Shown here: positions 27,261-36,160 of the stretch, piece after piece
Numbering within the stretch: position 1 is the stretch's first letter
How the letters are laid out: every line of letters starts with the position of its first letter
NCBI GenBank assembly: GCA_003480725.1
Contig: QUJQ01000002.1
Coordinates: 192,754-256,753 of the forward strand
DNA from: Clostridiaceae bacterium AM27-36LB
GTDB lineage: Bacteria; Bacillota; Clostridia; Lachnospirales; Lachnospiraceae
Direction of reading: 5' to 3'
Length of the DNA: 64,000 nt
Notes under the pieces: generated by a model
What the model was told of the DNA's origin: nothing
Seen by the model: only the letters and a program-made list of their open reading frames with translations
The model's database searches: none
Translations under genes and position numbers: made by a program

Positions 27261-27289
27261 ATTTTAACATAGTTTTTGCTGTTTGTTAA
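27261..27289 (-). promoter_or_regulatory. Probable promoter of the lactonase-like gene
   Basis: Minus-strand TTAACA (27289-27284), a 17-base spacer and TAAAAT (27266-27261). The -35 overlaps the end of hemL. Confidence 0.55.
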
Positions 27290-28584
27290 GCATTTTGCAC
27301 TGTTTTTTCAAAATAATTTCTCATGATCGACAGTGTCTCATCCACCTGTTCATCTGTATGTGCATCGGACAGGAACATCGCTTCAAACTGGGAAGAAGCA
27401 AGATAAATGCCATGGTCCAGCATATAGCGGAAATATGCGGCAAATGCCTTTGTATCAGAGCTTTTGGCACTGGTGTAATCCACTACAGGCTGTTCAGTGA
27501 AGAACATACATCCCAGAGATCCCACATGGTTGATCTGATACGGAAGCTTCAGTTCCTGACACAGCTTCTCCATGCCACCGTACAGACGCTCTCCCAGTGC
27601 TTCCAGATGAGTGTAAACTTCCGGATGGGCATTGAGATACCGAAGCTGCGTAAGACCGGCTGCCATAGCCACCGGATTACCGCTTAAGGTTCCTGCCTGG
27701 TACACCTGACCAACCGGGGAAACCACTTCCATAATGTCTCTACGTCCGCCGTAAGCACCCACTGGCATACCTCCGCCAATGATCTTACCATAGGTTGTCA
27801 GATCTGACTGGATGCCAAAATATTCCTGTGCTCCGCCTCTTGCCAGCCGGAAACCTGTGATCACTTCATCGAAGATCAACAGTGAACCATTCTCTGTACA
27901 GAGTCTGCGCAGTCCCTCCAGGAAATCTTTCTTCGGCGGAACCACACCCATATTCGCACCTACCGGCTCGACGATCACCGCTGCGATCCCGCTTCCCCAT
28001 GTATCAAATAATTTTTCTACTGCTTCCAGATCATTATACGGAGCCAGCAAAGTATCTTCGGTTGCTCCCGCCGGGACACCGGAGCTGTCCGGAACGCCTG
28101 CCGTCATCACACCGGATCCTGCTTTCACCAGCAGCGCATCACTATGTCCATGATAACAGCCTTCAAACTTGATAATTTTGTTTCTTCCTGTATAACCTCT
28201 GGCTGCACGGATCGCACTCATAACAGCCTCTGTACCGGAGTTGACCATACGGATCATCTCAATGGACGGCACCATGGAGCAGATCAGTTCTGCCATCTCC
28301 ACTTCTGCCTCAGTAGCTGCGCCAAAGCTTAAACCTTTTTTGCATGCCTCAAATACTTTTTCCAGCACATCTTCTCTGGTGTGGCCCAGGATCATAGGTC
28401 CCCAGGATCCTACATAATCCAGATATTTGTTGCCATCTGCATCCGTAAGATATACTCCATTTGCAGATGCAATAAACCGAGGCGTCATTCCCACATTTCC
28501 AAAGGCTCTGACCGGAGAGTTCACACCTCCCGGTATCAGGTCCACTGCTTTCTTAAATAACTGCTCTGATCTGGTAGTTTCCAT
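27286..28584 (-). CDS. hemL: Glutamate-1-semialdehyde 2,1-aminomutase
   Basis: The PLP enzyme of 432 aa makes 5-aminolevulinate from glutamate-1-semialdehyde. Motifs are GGVNSPVRAFGNVGMTPRFI near the start, VNSGTEAVMSAIRAARG, FEGCYHGHSDALLVKAGSG, LIFDEVITGFRLARGG and the PLP lysine in TTYGKIIGGGMPVGAYGG. It starts 2 bp after the hemB stop. The upstream enzyme glutamyl-tRNA reductase (HemA) is not in the window, so it must be elsewhere or missing. Confidence 0.96.
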   Translation of the reverse strand: METTRSEQLFKKAVDLIPGGVNSPVRAFGNVGMTPRFIASANGVYLTDADGNKYLDYVGSWGPMILGHTREDVLEKVFEACKKGLSFGAATEAEVEMAELICSMVPSIEMIRMVNSGTEAVMSAIRAARGYTGRNKIIKFEGCYHGHSDALLVKAGSGVMTAGVPDSSGVPAGATEDTLLAPYNDLEAVEKLFDTWGSGIAAVIVEPVGANMGVVPPKKDFLEGLRRLCTENGSLLIFDEVITGFRLARGGAQEYFGIQSDLTTYGKIIGGGMPVGAYGGRRDIMEVVSPVGQVYQAGTLSGNPVAMAAGLTQLRYLNAHPEVYTHLEALGERLYGGMEKLCQELKLPYQINHVGSLGCMFFTEQPVVDYTSAKSSDTKAFAAYFRYMLDHGIYLASSQFEAMFLSDAHTDEQVDETLSIMRNYFEKTVQNA

Positions 28585-28586
28585 GA

Positions 28587-29570
28587 CTATCCGATTCTCC
28601 CTTCATCCATAAAATGCGCGATCTCTTTTGCATAATAAGACATGTAAATATCCACTCCTGCACGATATGCGCTGGCTGCCATCTCACAGAGGATCGCTGC
28701 CTCATCCACATATCCAAGCTTTGCTGCTGCTTTTACCATGGCGTATTCGCCGCTGACACTGTAAGCTGCCATTGGTACATCTGTCAGATCTTTGATCTCA
28801 CGTACCATATCAAGATAGGACATGGCTGGTTTTACCATGATGATATCTGCGCCTTCCTCAATATCCAGCATAGCTTCCTTGATACCTTCTCTTCTGTTAT
28901 GGTAATCCATCTGGTAGCTCTTTCTGTCGCCAAATGCCGGTGCGCTTCCTGCAGCATCACGGAACGGGCCATAAAATGCGGATGCATATTTGACTGCATA
29001 GGACATGATCGGTGTGGTTACAAATCCATTCTTGTCAAGACCTTCCCGGATCGCTGCAATATGTCCGTCCATCATATCAGACGGAGCCACCATATCTGCA
29101 CCTGCCTGCACCTGGGAAACTGCGATCTGAGCCAGTTTGTCCAGAGTCAGGTCATTGTCCACATAGTCTCCTTTCAGGATTCCGCAGTGGCCATGACTGG
29201 TGTACTCACACATACAGACATCACCGATGTAGTAGAGATCCGGCACTTCTTTCTTTGCCTTCTCCAGTGCTCTCTGAATAATACCATCACAGGCATAGGC
29301 TCCGCTTCCCACTTCATCTTTGTGATCCGGAATACCGAACAGCATAACACTGCCAACACCTGCATCTGCCATCTCCTGCAGGATCTCCGGCATCCGATCC
29401 AGCGTATAACGGAACTGTCCCGGCATGGTCGGGATCTCTTCCTTTTTATTCTCCCCATCCATCACAAACATGGGATATACAAGAGAGCTTTTGTCCATTC
29501 TTGTCTCTCTTACCATTTTTCTAAGCTTTGCTGATGTCCGAAGACGTCTTGGTCTGATTGTTAAATCCAT
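28587..29570 (-). CDS. hemB: Porphobilinogen synthase
   Basis: The enzyme has 327 aa and condenses two 5-aminolevulinates to porphobilinogen. Motifs are IRPRRLRTSAKLRKMVRET at the start, zinc cysteines in DVCMCEYTSHGHCGIL, and the Schiff-base lysine in ADIIMVKPAMSYLDM. The start at 29570 matches the family N-terminus, which puts its first 50 bases inside the end of the precorrin-2 dehydrogenase gene in another frame. Confidence 0.95.
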   Translation of the reverse strand: MDLTIRPRRLRTSAKLRKMVRETRMDKSSLVYPMFVMDGENKKEEIPTMPGQFRYTLDRMPEILQEMADAGVGSVMLFGIPDHKDEVGSGAYACDGIIQRALEKAKKEVPDLYYIGDVCMCEYTSHGHCGILKGDYVDNDLTLDKLAQIAVSQVQAGADMVAPSDMMDGHIAAIREGLDKNGFVTTPIMSYAVKYASAFYGPFRDAAGSAPAFGDRKSYQMDYHNRREGIKEAMLDIEEGADIIMVKPAMSYLDMVREIKDLTDVPMAAYSVSGEYAMVKAAAKLGYVDEAAILCEMAASAYRAGVDIYMSYYAKEIAHFMDEGRIG

Positions 29571-30024
29571 CTTCTGTTACCTCTTTCTTTATCTTATCGG
29601 TCCATATCTTTGCAAGTCTGTGATCCTGCCCACCGGCATTGATACCGATTACCAGATCCCCTCTGCTTGCGATTCCCGGAAACTGAAAATCACATAGACC
29701 CCGGTCACTGCACACATTGACCAGAATGTGCTTCTCTTTGCATTCTTTCCAGATCTGTGTATTTACCCACGCATCACTGGTGGCTGCCAGCACCATAAAG
29801 GCATCTGCAGGAATCGTTCCCTCCTGGTAAGCTTCGCGTTTCCAGACAAGATGTCCTTCTTCCGCCGCTCTTTGCACCCGTTCCGATGCCTCCGGTGCAA
29901 AAACAGTCAAAGACGACGTAAAAGCCAGCAATGTCTCCACTCGTCGGGAGGCAATCACGCCGGCTCCATACACCACTACTTTTTTTTCTGTCAGATCAAT
30001 AAACAAAGGAAATTTCTTAGGCAT
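29521..30024 (-). CDS. Precorrin-2 dehydrogenase-like protein (siroheme synthase N-terminal domain)
   Basis: The protein of 167 aa has the NAD-binding fold of CysG/Met8/SirC: FIDLTEKKVVVYGAGVIASR, then LTVFAPEAS, LAATSDAWVNTQIW and VNVCSDRGLCDFQFPGIASR. It would oxidise precorrin-2 to sirohydrochlorin on the way to siroheme or cobalamin. Its last 16 or so residues are read from the start of hemB in another frame, which suggests the natural tail was lost. CobA, HemC and HemD, the usual partners, are not here. Confidence 0.85.
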   Translation of the reverse strand: MPKKFPLFIDLTEKKVVVYGAGVIASRRVETLLAFTSSLTVFAPEASERVQRAAEEGHLVWKREAYQEGTIPADAFMVLAATSDAWVNTQIWKECKEKHILVNVCSDRGLCDFQFPGIASRGDLVIGINAGGQDHRLAKIWTDKIKKEVTEDGFNNQTKTSSDISKA

Positions 30025-30063
30025 ATCACATTCTCCATATACCTATTCTACAACCACAGGTTT

Positions 30064-30888
30064 TCACATGTCAACCATCATAAACTTTTTAATGATCTCA
30101 GCGATAGCTGCCTGATTATTATCACGTTCTGTCACATAATCTGCTGCCGCCTTCACTTCCGGTCTGGCATTCGCCACCGCGCAGCCAATGCCAGCACTTT
30201 TGATCATAGAAATATCGTTGTTCTCATCCCCTGCAGAAACAGAATTGGTAATGGGAATTCCCATTTTTGCACAAAATGCTTCCAGAGCAGAACCTTTGGA
30301 TACACCACACGGCACGATCTCCAGATACTGACGGTTGCTGAAAAACAGATCCAGCTTTCCTTCAAACTTATCCTGCATAGCTTTCCGGAAATCTTCCAGC
30401 TTCTCATAATCCTTCAGATCAACAGCCAGCAGTTTACATGCTTCTTTCTCAATGCTTTCTTCCAGATCCGACACCAGTCTGCCTTCCATCCGAAGCCTTT
30501 TTATATAAGAACGGTATTCATCACAGTCCTGATCGGACAACACATGGTTTCCTTCATAGGTATGTACATAGACACCACGCTGCTTTGCTTCATGGACAAC
30601 CAGTTTCATCCACTCCACCGGAATGGTTTTCTCATAAATAATGTCGCCGGAAATAGCATCCAGCACCATTCCACCATTAAATGAGATCACATAACGGCAG
30701 CCGATCTTATCCAATCCCCACTGTTCCAGCAGCTTTCGTGTGCTTGCCGTAGGCCGCCCCGTGGTAACTACGATCTCATGTCCGGCTTTCAGAGCTGCTT
30801 TCATTGCCTCCAGATTTTCTTTCGGAATCTCCACCTGATCGTTCAGGGTGGTTCCATCCATATCTAAAAATAATGCCTTCTTATCCAT
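30064..30888 (-). CDS. Cof-type HAD-family phosphatase
   Basis: The protein of 274 aa is a HAD hydrolase of class IIB. Motif I is LFLDMDGTTLND (nucleophile Asp), motif II is VVTTGRPTAST, and motifs III/IV include SKGSALEAF and SAGDENNDISMIKSAG. Between them lies the alpha/beta cap typical of Cof proteins. The substrate is probably a sugar phosphate or a cofactor such as FMN or PLP; it cannot be told from sequence. It lies 9 bp after ppk. Confidence 0.9.
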   Translation of the reverse strand: MDKKALFLDMDGTTLNDQVEIPKENLEAMKAALKAGHEIVVTTGRPTASTRKLLEQWGLDKIGCRYVISFNGGMVLDAISGDIIYEKTIPVEWMKLVVHEAKQRGVYVHTYEGNHVLSDQDCDEYRSYIKRLRMEGRLVSDLEESIEKEACKLLAVDLKDYEKLEDFRKAMQDKFEGKLDLFFSNRQYLEIVPCGVSKGSALEAFCAKMGIPITNSVSAGDENNDISMIKSAGIGCAVANARPEVKAAADYVTERDNNQAAIAEIIKKFMMVDM

Positions 30889-30897
30889 TCTTGCTCC

Positions 30898-33027
30898 TCA
30901 GTCCTGCAATGGTTCCGCCGGAATGAAGACTCTGTTATCCGCAGTCTCTTCTTCTGGTTTTGCCAGCTTTTTTGCATATTCCATAAAATAATCCTGCGCG
31001 CACAGCGCTTCTTTTCCTCTGCGGTCTACTTTGCTGTAGGTTCCGTCAGACTGCTTGATCTGCGCTTTCAAGGTGTCCCGCAGCTGGATCTCCAGCACAT
31101 GGATCACCTCTTGTTTCAGATGTTCATTTTCCACCGGGAACAGAATCTCCACACGCCGGTCCAGATTACGCGGCATCCAGTCCGCACTGGACAGATAGAC
31201 CTCCTCCTGACCACCATTCAGGAAATAGTAGATCCGGCTGTGCTCCAGAAAATTACCAACCAGAGAGCGGACTTCAATATTCTCACTGATTCCTGGAATC
31301 CCTACCTTCAGACAGCAGATTCCCCGTACCACCAGTTCAATCTTTACTCCCGCTGCACTGGCCTCATAAAGAGCGGCAATCAGTTCCTGATCACACAGAG
31401 AATTCATCTTCGCCATAATATGTGCCGGTTCTCCGTTTTTCGCATGTTCCGTCTCCCGGCGGATCATGAACAGAAAACGGTCACGAAGCCACAGCGGTGC
31501 CAGAGACAGTTTGTTCCACACTGCCGGTTCGGAATAACCGGACAACATGTTGAATACAGCCGTTGCATCCTCTCCAATCGCCTCTGAACAAGTCAGAAGT
31601 CCCATATCCGTATATAATTTTGCAGTGGAATCGTTATAGTTACCAGTTCCCAGATGCACATATCTGCGGATGCCATCCTCTTCTCTTCGTACCACCAGCG
31701 TGATCTTGCTGTGGGTCTTCAATCCCACCAGACCATAGATTACATGACAGCCTGCCCGCTCCAGCATTTTTGCCCAGGCAATATTATTCTCCTCATCAAA
31801 ACGGGCCTTTAATTCTACCAGAACCGATACCTGTTTTCCATTTTCTGCTGCCTGAGCCAGAGCCGCGATAATCGGAGAATTGCCGCTGACACGATAGAGG
31901 GTCTGCTTAATAGCCAGCACATCCTTATCTTTTGCTGCCTGCCGCACAAAATCCACCACCGGATCAAAGGTCTGGTATGGATGATGCATCAGGATATCCC
32001 CTTTACGGATTGCCTCGAAAATATCTGCACACCCATTCAGTTCTGGCACTGGCTGCGGAGTATATTTCGGTGTCTTATAAGCATCAAATCCATCCAGTCC
32101 ATACATCTTCATCAGGAAAGTCAGATCCAGCGGTCCGCCGATCCGGTATATGCCATCTTCTTTGATTGCAAACTCTTTTTTCAGGATCTTCAACAGACGC
32201 TTGTCGACCTTTTCATCTACCTCCAGACGGATAACTTCGCCCCACTGACGCTTCTTCAACTGCTTCTGGATCTCCTCCAGCAGATCAGATGCCTCATCTT
32301 CGTCAATGGTCAGGTCCGCATTTCGCATGATCCGATACGGATGTACACAGAGTATATCATAACTCAAGAACAACTTGTCCATGTTTCCGGCGATCACATC
32401 TTCCAGAAGGATCACTGCCTTTCCGCCATCTTTTCCTGCCGGAATGGAGATGATCCGCGGAAGCACTGAAGGAACCTGTACCGTGGCAAACTCAAGCTCT
32501 GCGTCCTTCTCCCCCTTTTTCTTCAGAAGAGCTCCCAGATTCAATGTCTTATTGACAATCAACGGGAAGGGACGGGAAGAATCCACTGCCATCGGTGTCA
32601 GCACCGGATACACATTTTCCATAAAATAGTGATCCACGTAAGTCTTCTGCTCTTCAGACAGTTCCTTGCTGTCAGAGATCACACAAAGTCCAGCCTGCCG
32701 AAGACCTGGAAGCAGCGAACGCTGCCAGGTGGAATACTGCATATTCACCAGACTGTGCACCCGGTCATGGATCGCATCCAGCTGCTGTTCCGGCGTCATA
32801 CCAGACAAATCCTTCTTGGTATAACCGGCATTGACCATATCTTTCAGTGAGGCCACCCGGACCATAAAGAACTCATCCAGGTTGGAAGCCGTAATGCTTA
32901 AAAATTTCAACCGTTCAAACAAAGGAGTGGTCTTGTCTCTGGCTTCTCCTAAGATCCGCTCATCAAATCCCAGCCAGCTCAGCTCCCGGTTCTCATAATA
33001 CTCTGCTTTTTTATAATCTTTTTCCAT
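30898..33027 (-). CDS. ppk: Polyphosphate kinase 1
   Basis: The enzyme has 709 aa and makes polyphosphate from ATP. It begins with the N domain ENRELSWLGFDERILGEARD. The catalytic core has LVELKARFDEENNIAWAKML, GLKTHSKITLVVRRE with the phosphorylated His, and RYVHLGTGNYNDSTAKLYTD. It is next to ppx (17 bp), giving a synthesis and breakdown pair. RBS GGGAGG precedes the ATG. Confidence 0.97.
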   Translation of the reverse strand: MEKDYKKAEYYENRELSWLGFDERILGEARDKTTPLFERLKFLSITASNLDEFFMVRVASLKDMVNAGYTKKDLSGMTPEQQLDAIHDRVHSLVNMQYSTWQRSLLPGLRQAGLCVISDSKELSEEQKTYVDHYFMENVYPVLTPMAVDSSRPFPLIVNKTLNLGALLKKKGEKDAELEFATVQVPSVLPRIISIPAGKDGGKAVILLEDVIAGNMDKLFLSYDILCVHPYRIMRNADLTIDEDEASDLLEEIQKQLKKRQWGEVIRLEVDEKVDKRLLKILKKEFAIKEDGIYRIGGPLDLTFLMKMYGLDGFDAYKTPKYTPQPVPELNGCADIFEAIRKGDILMHHPYQTFDPVVDFVRQAAKDKDVLAIKQTLYRVSGNSPIIAALAQAAENGKQVSVLVELKARFDEENNIAWAKMLERAGCHVIYGLVGLKTHSKITLVVRREEDGIRRYVHLGTGNYNDSTAKLYTDMGLLTCSEAIGEDATAVFNMLSGYSEPAVWNKLSLAPLWLRDRFLFMIRRETEHAKNGEPAHIMAKMNSLCDQELIAALYEASAAGVKIELVVRGICCLKVGIPGISENIEVRSLVGNFLEHSRIYYFLNGGQEEVYLSSADWMPRNLDRRVEILFPVENEHLKQEVIHVLEIQLRDTLKAQIKQSDGTYSKVDRRGKEALCAQDYFMEYAKKLAKPEEETADNRVFIPAEPLQD

Positions 33028-33044
33028 GGCTTTTTCCTCCCTGA

Positions 33045-34586
33045 CTACATTCTCTTCGCCTTCAGAACCGGACGAATACTATACACTTCTTCAAAAAATT
33101 CTGCTTTTTCTCCAAACAGTGCCTGTTCCAGTGTCAGGTCTTCTGTGGTGTCCACCAGGATCTGCATCGTATGATTATCTTTTAATGTTACTTTGATCTC
33201 ACGGATCTTCTGCCGGTGGCTTCGATCCAATGCATTTGCCACACGGAGGATCGCTGTCAGCTTGGCGATCTTCATGTACTCTTCTTTTCCAAGCAGCGAG
33301 CTGGCCGCCAGTTCTTCGTAAGACAGAATCTCCCCACTGTTGAACCGCACTACATTCGCCACAAGTTCTCTCTCCAGATGAGAAAGACCGATCATCTCCG
33401 TCGCCATAATGATGTTGTAGGAACACTCCGATGATCGGGACATATTGATATATTTTCCGCAGTCATGAAGAAGCACTGCAATCTGCAGAAGCAGTCGCTC
33501 CCGCCTGCCAAGGCCATGAACATTTTTCAGCTTATCAAAAATTGTCAGGGCAAGCTGCTCCATAACGATAGTATGATTCCGGTTGGTATGATACCGCTTG
33601 GCAATATTTCTTGCAGCCTCGATAATATCATTTTCAAAATTATGTTCCGGCTTTAAGATGCCCTTCTTCACTCCATGGTCATAAGCCATGCCATCGCTCA
33701 GATCAGTGCCGAGAATAATGACTTTCTCTGCTCCGGTCTCCTCCAGAAACCGCTTGTAGATCACCATGGCCGGGATTAAAAGTGCTCCGTTTTCATCACT
33801 GACTCCCAGCTCCTGGGCTAATTCTCGTTCCCCTTTACGGACATGATTTTCATAAAACTTCAGGAAGGTCTCACGGTCGATCTCTCTTCCGATCCCATTT
33901 TTCTGCATGTACTGCTCAATGTCATGCACATAACTTCCTACCAGCAATACATACTGAATATTCCGATCTTTCAGATACAGTTTTTTATAGGTGCGAAGTT
34001 CATTGTCCAGAAGCTCTTCCACTACTGCAGCATAGCGGACCGTACGTTCTGCCACATCTGCCAGGCGCTCCCGCAGACGCAGACTTCCCATGCGAATGTT
34101 CTGAGTCGTCACAAGATTGTCCTTGTCAAACAAGGAGATCTGTACGCTTCCGCCGCCAACATCCACAATGGCTGTACCTTTTTCAATGATGTTCTGAAAC
34201 GCATTTTCATTGGAAGCAATAGATTTGTAACCCAGATACCGCTGTTCCGAATTGGCAAGTACTTCAATATGAATACCGGTCTTCAGATAAATACGGTCCA
34301 GAAGGATCAATGTATTATGGGTTTCACGAATCGCAGAGGTCGCACAGGTACGGTACTCCTGTACTCCATAGTCCTTCATGATCCGCTTAAAATCCAGCAG
34401 CACCTGACAAAGCTCGTCCACCAGCTCTGTCCCGATCTTTCCTGTCGCATAGGTGTCACTTCCAAGATCCAGCCGATGCCGCACATGGTTCAGCAGACGA
34501 ATCCCATTCTTCATCGAAAGCTCATAGATCTTCAGATTTACTTCATAACTTCCGACATCAATTGCTCCAAATATCCTATATGTCAT
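33045..34586 (-). CDS. ppx: Exopolyphosphatase / Ppx-GppA family phosphatase with HD domain
   Basis: The protein of 513 aa opens with the ASKHA fold (FGAIDVGSYEVNLKIYEL, then VDVGGGSVQISLFDK), followed by an HD-type C-terminal domain (LLQIAVLLHDCGKYIN). It trims polyphosphate and/or pppGpp. Directly upstream of ppk, it suggests polyphosphate turnover. The exact substrate preference cannot be read from sequence. Confidence 0.93.
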   Translation of the reverse strand: MTYRIFGAIDVGSYEVNLKIYELSMKNGIRLLNHVRHRLDLGSDTYATGKIGTELVDELCQVLLDFKRIMKDYGVQEYRTCATSAIRETHNTLILLDRIYLKTGIHIEVLANSEQRYLGYKSIASNENAFQNIIEKGTAIVDVGGGSVQISLFDKDNLVTTQNIRMGSLRLRERLADVAERTVRYAAVVEELLDNELRTYKKLYLKDRNIQYVLLVGSYVHDIEQYMQKNGIGREIDRETFLKFYENHVRKGERELAQELGVSDENGALLIPAMVIYKRFLEETGAEKVIILGTDLSDGMAYDHGVKKGILKPEHNFENDIIEAARNIAKRYHTNRNHTIVMEQLALTIFDKLKNVHGLGRRERLLLQIAVLLHDCGKYINMSRSSECSYNIIMATEMIGLSHLERELVANVVRFNSGEILSYEELAASSLLGKEEYMKIAKLTAILRVANALDRSHRQKIREIKVTLKDNHTMQILVDTTEDLTLEQALFGEKAEFFEEVYSIRPVLKAKRM

Positions 34587-34626
34587 AGATAGCTCCTTTC
34601 CGTCCGCACCCTCATCTTACTATCTA

Positions 34627-35061
34627 CTACTGTCGTCCAGTTGTCCCAAATCCGCCTCTGTCTTTACCCGTCAGTACTTCTGTCTCTTCAAATACCAGCT
34701 CCGGCTGATGCTCCATAATACGGAACTGACAGATTCTGTCGTTGACATGAATCTCCGTGTCTCTCATGGCCAGTGCCGGGAAATACCACTGATCGTTGTC
34801 GCCGCAATAGCTTTCATCAATCAATCCCATGCTGTTGGCCTGCAGAATGCCAAAGTTCTTGTAAGTACTGCTTCTGGGAATCACATGAGCTTCATAGCCT
34901 TTGGGAAGCTCCATGGCGATTCCCAGCGGGATCAGCTTGAATTCTCCCGCCTTCAATGTTACATCTGCTGATGCCCGAAGGTCGATCCAGTCAGATTTTC
35001 CTCCGATATAGGTCAGTTTTTCAATCTTATCTGAAAAATACTTGATTCTGATCTTTTCCAT
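34627..35061 (-). CDS. dut: dUTP diphosphatase (trimeric dUTPase family)
   Basis: The protein of 144 aa hydrolyses dUTP to dUMP and pyrophosphate. Family motifs seen are [16 protein letters not shown] (motif 1), [17 protein letters not shown] (motif 2), [10 protein letters not shown] (motif 3, catalytic Asp), [12 protein letters not shown] (motif 4) and [10 protein letters not shown] (motif 5). The start is the ATG at 35061 behind CAGGAGAACAA; the longer frame runs into nrdG. It lies 13 bp after nrdG, so both act in deoxynucleotide supply. Confidence 0.9.
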   Translation of the reverse strand: MEKIRIKYFSDKIEKLTYIGGKSDWIDLRASADVTLKAGEFKLIPLGIAMELPKGYEAHVIPRSSTYKNFGILQANSMGLIDESYCGDNDQWYFPALAMRDTEIHVNDRICQFRIMEHQPELVFEETEVLTGKDRGGFGTTGRQ

Positions 35062-35074
35062 TTTGTTCTCCTGT

Positions 35075-35563
35075 TTAAGCATAGAGGACGATCTGTCCCA
35101 GCTCTCTTGTTTTCTGTACATCAATGACTCTCTGATTGGCACTGCCCTTCCACGGAAGGCTGTTATCTTTTAGTTCTTCCACAAACCGGCCGTCCACCAA
35201 TACATCCAGATACTGGATCAGTTCCAGATCCTGAACATCATCCCAGAGATATCCGGTGTAAAGCCAGATCGTCTTCTCTGGATAGTTCTTCTTGATCTCT
35301 TTTAAAAATTCTGTCAGTTCTTCCCTGTTTCTTAAAAGCAATGGATCGCCGCCGCTGAAAGTAATGCCCGATACATATTCCTTATCCAGTTCCTCATAGA
35401 TCTCTGCTCTGGCAGCTTCATCAAAAGGCAGACCTCCATCCGGATCCCAGGTCACCGGATTCTGACAGTTCTTGCAATGGTGTTCACATCCTGCCAGCCA
35501 TAATACAACACGCAGTCCATCTCCATTTAACATATCATCTTTGGTGATATTATGATATCTCAT
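35075..35563 (-). CDS. nrdG: Anaerobic ribonucleotide reductase activating protein
   Basis: The radical-SAM activase of 162 aa makes the glycyl radical on NrdD. The iron-sulfur motif is [20 protein letters not shown], followed by [11 protein letters not shown]. NrdD itself is not in the window. The gene lies between pgsA and the dUTPase and fits a strict anaerobe. Confidence 0.94.
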   Translation of the reverse strand: MRYHNITKDDMLNGDGLRVVLWLAGCEHHCKNCQNPVTWDPDGGLPFDEAARAEIYEELDKEYVSGITFSGGDPLLLRNREELTEFLKEIKKNYPEKTIWLYTGYLWDDVQDLELIQYLDVLVDGRFVEELKDNSLPWKGSANQRVIDVQKTRELGQIVLYA

Positions 35564-35581
35564 ATCTGTTCGCTTCTTTCC

Positions 35582-36160
35582 TTAAATATCTCCCTTGAGG
35601 ATCACATCTTTATTCTTCACAATATAATCCACCAGGGATACCACAGTCAGGATCAGGGCAATCCAGGTCAGGATCTGTCCGATCAGTACAAATACACCAC
35701 CAAAGTTCAGCAGCAGTACGATGATCATAAGCATCTGGAACGTGGTCTTGAATTTTCCCCAATAGCTGGCCGCGATGACTACACCGTTATCAGATGCCAC
35801 CAGACGGAATCCACTGATGATAAATTCACGGCTGATGATCACAATCACGATCCATGCTGGCAGCCGTCCCATCTCAATGAGACAGATCATGGCAGAACAC
35901 ACCAGTAGCTTATCTGCCAGCGGATCCATGAATTTTCCAAAGTCAGTGACCAGATTGTATTTTCTGGCAATCTTTCCATCCAGAAGGTCTGTCAGGCTGG
36001 CAATGATGAAGATGGCTACTGCAATGTAATCTGTATACGGAAGGATTCCACTGAACAGAGTCGTAAACCAGCCCCACTGTTGAAATCCACCTAAAAGTAA
36101 CACTACGAATGGTACAATCAGAATCACTCTGAACACAGTTAATTTATTCGGTAAATTCAT
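35582..36160 (-). CDS. pgsA: CDP-diacylglycerol-glycerol-3-phosphate 3-phosphatidyltransferase
   Basis: The membrane enzyme of 192 aa makes phosphatidylglycerophosphate. It has the CDP-alcohol phosphotransferase motif D-G-x2-A-R-x8-G-x3-D-x3-D, seen as DLLDGKIARKYNLVTDFG then KFMDPLADK. It has about five membrane spans. It overlaps the end of rimO by 17 bp, a common Firmicute pairing. Its product feeds the cardiolipin synthase at 60497. Confidence 0.95.
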   Translation of the reverse strand: MNLPNKLTVFRVILIVPFVVLLLGGFQQWGWFTTLFSGILPYTDYIAVAIFIIASLTDLLDGKIARKYNLVTDFGKFMDPLADKLLVCSAMICLIEMGRLPAWIVIVIISREFIISGFRLVASDNGVVIAASYWGKFKTTFQMLMIIVLLLNFGGVFVLIGQILTWIALILTVVSLVDYIVKNKDVILKGDI

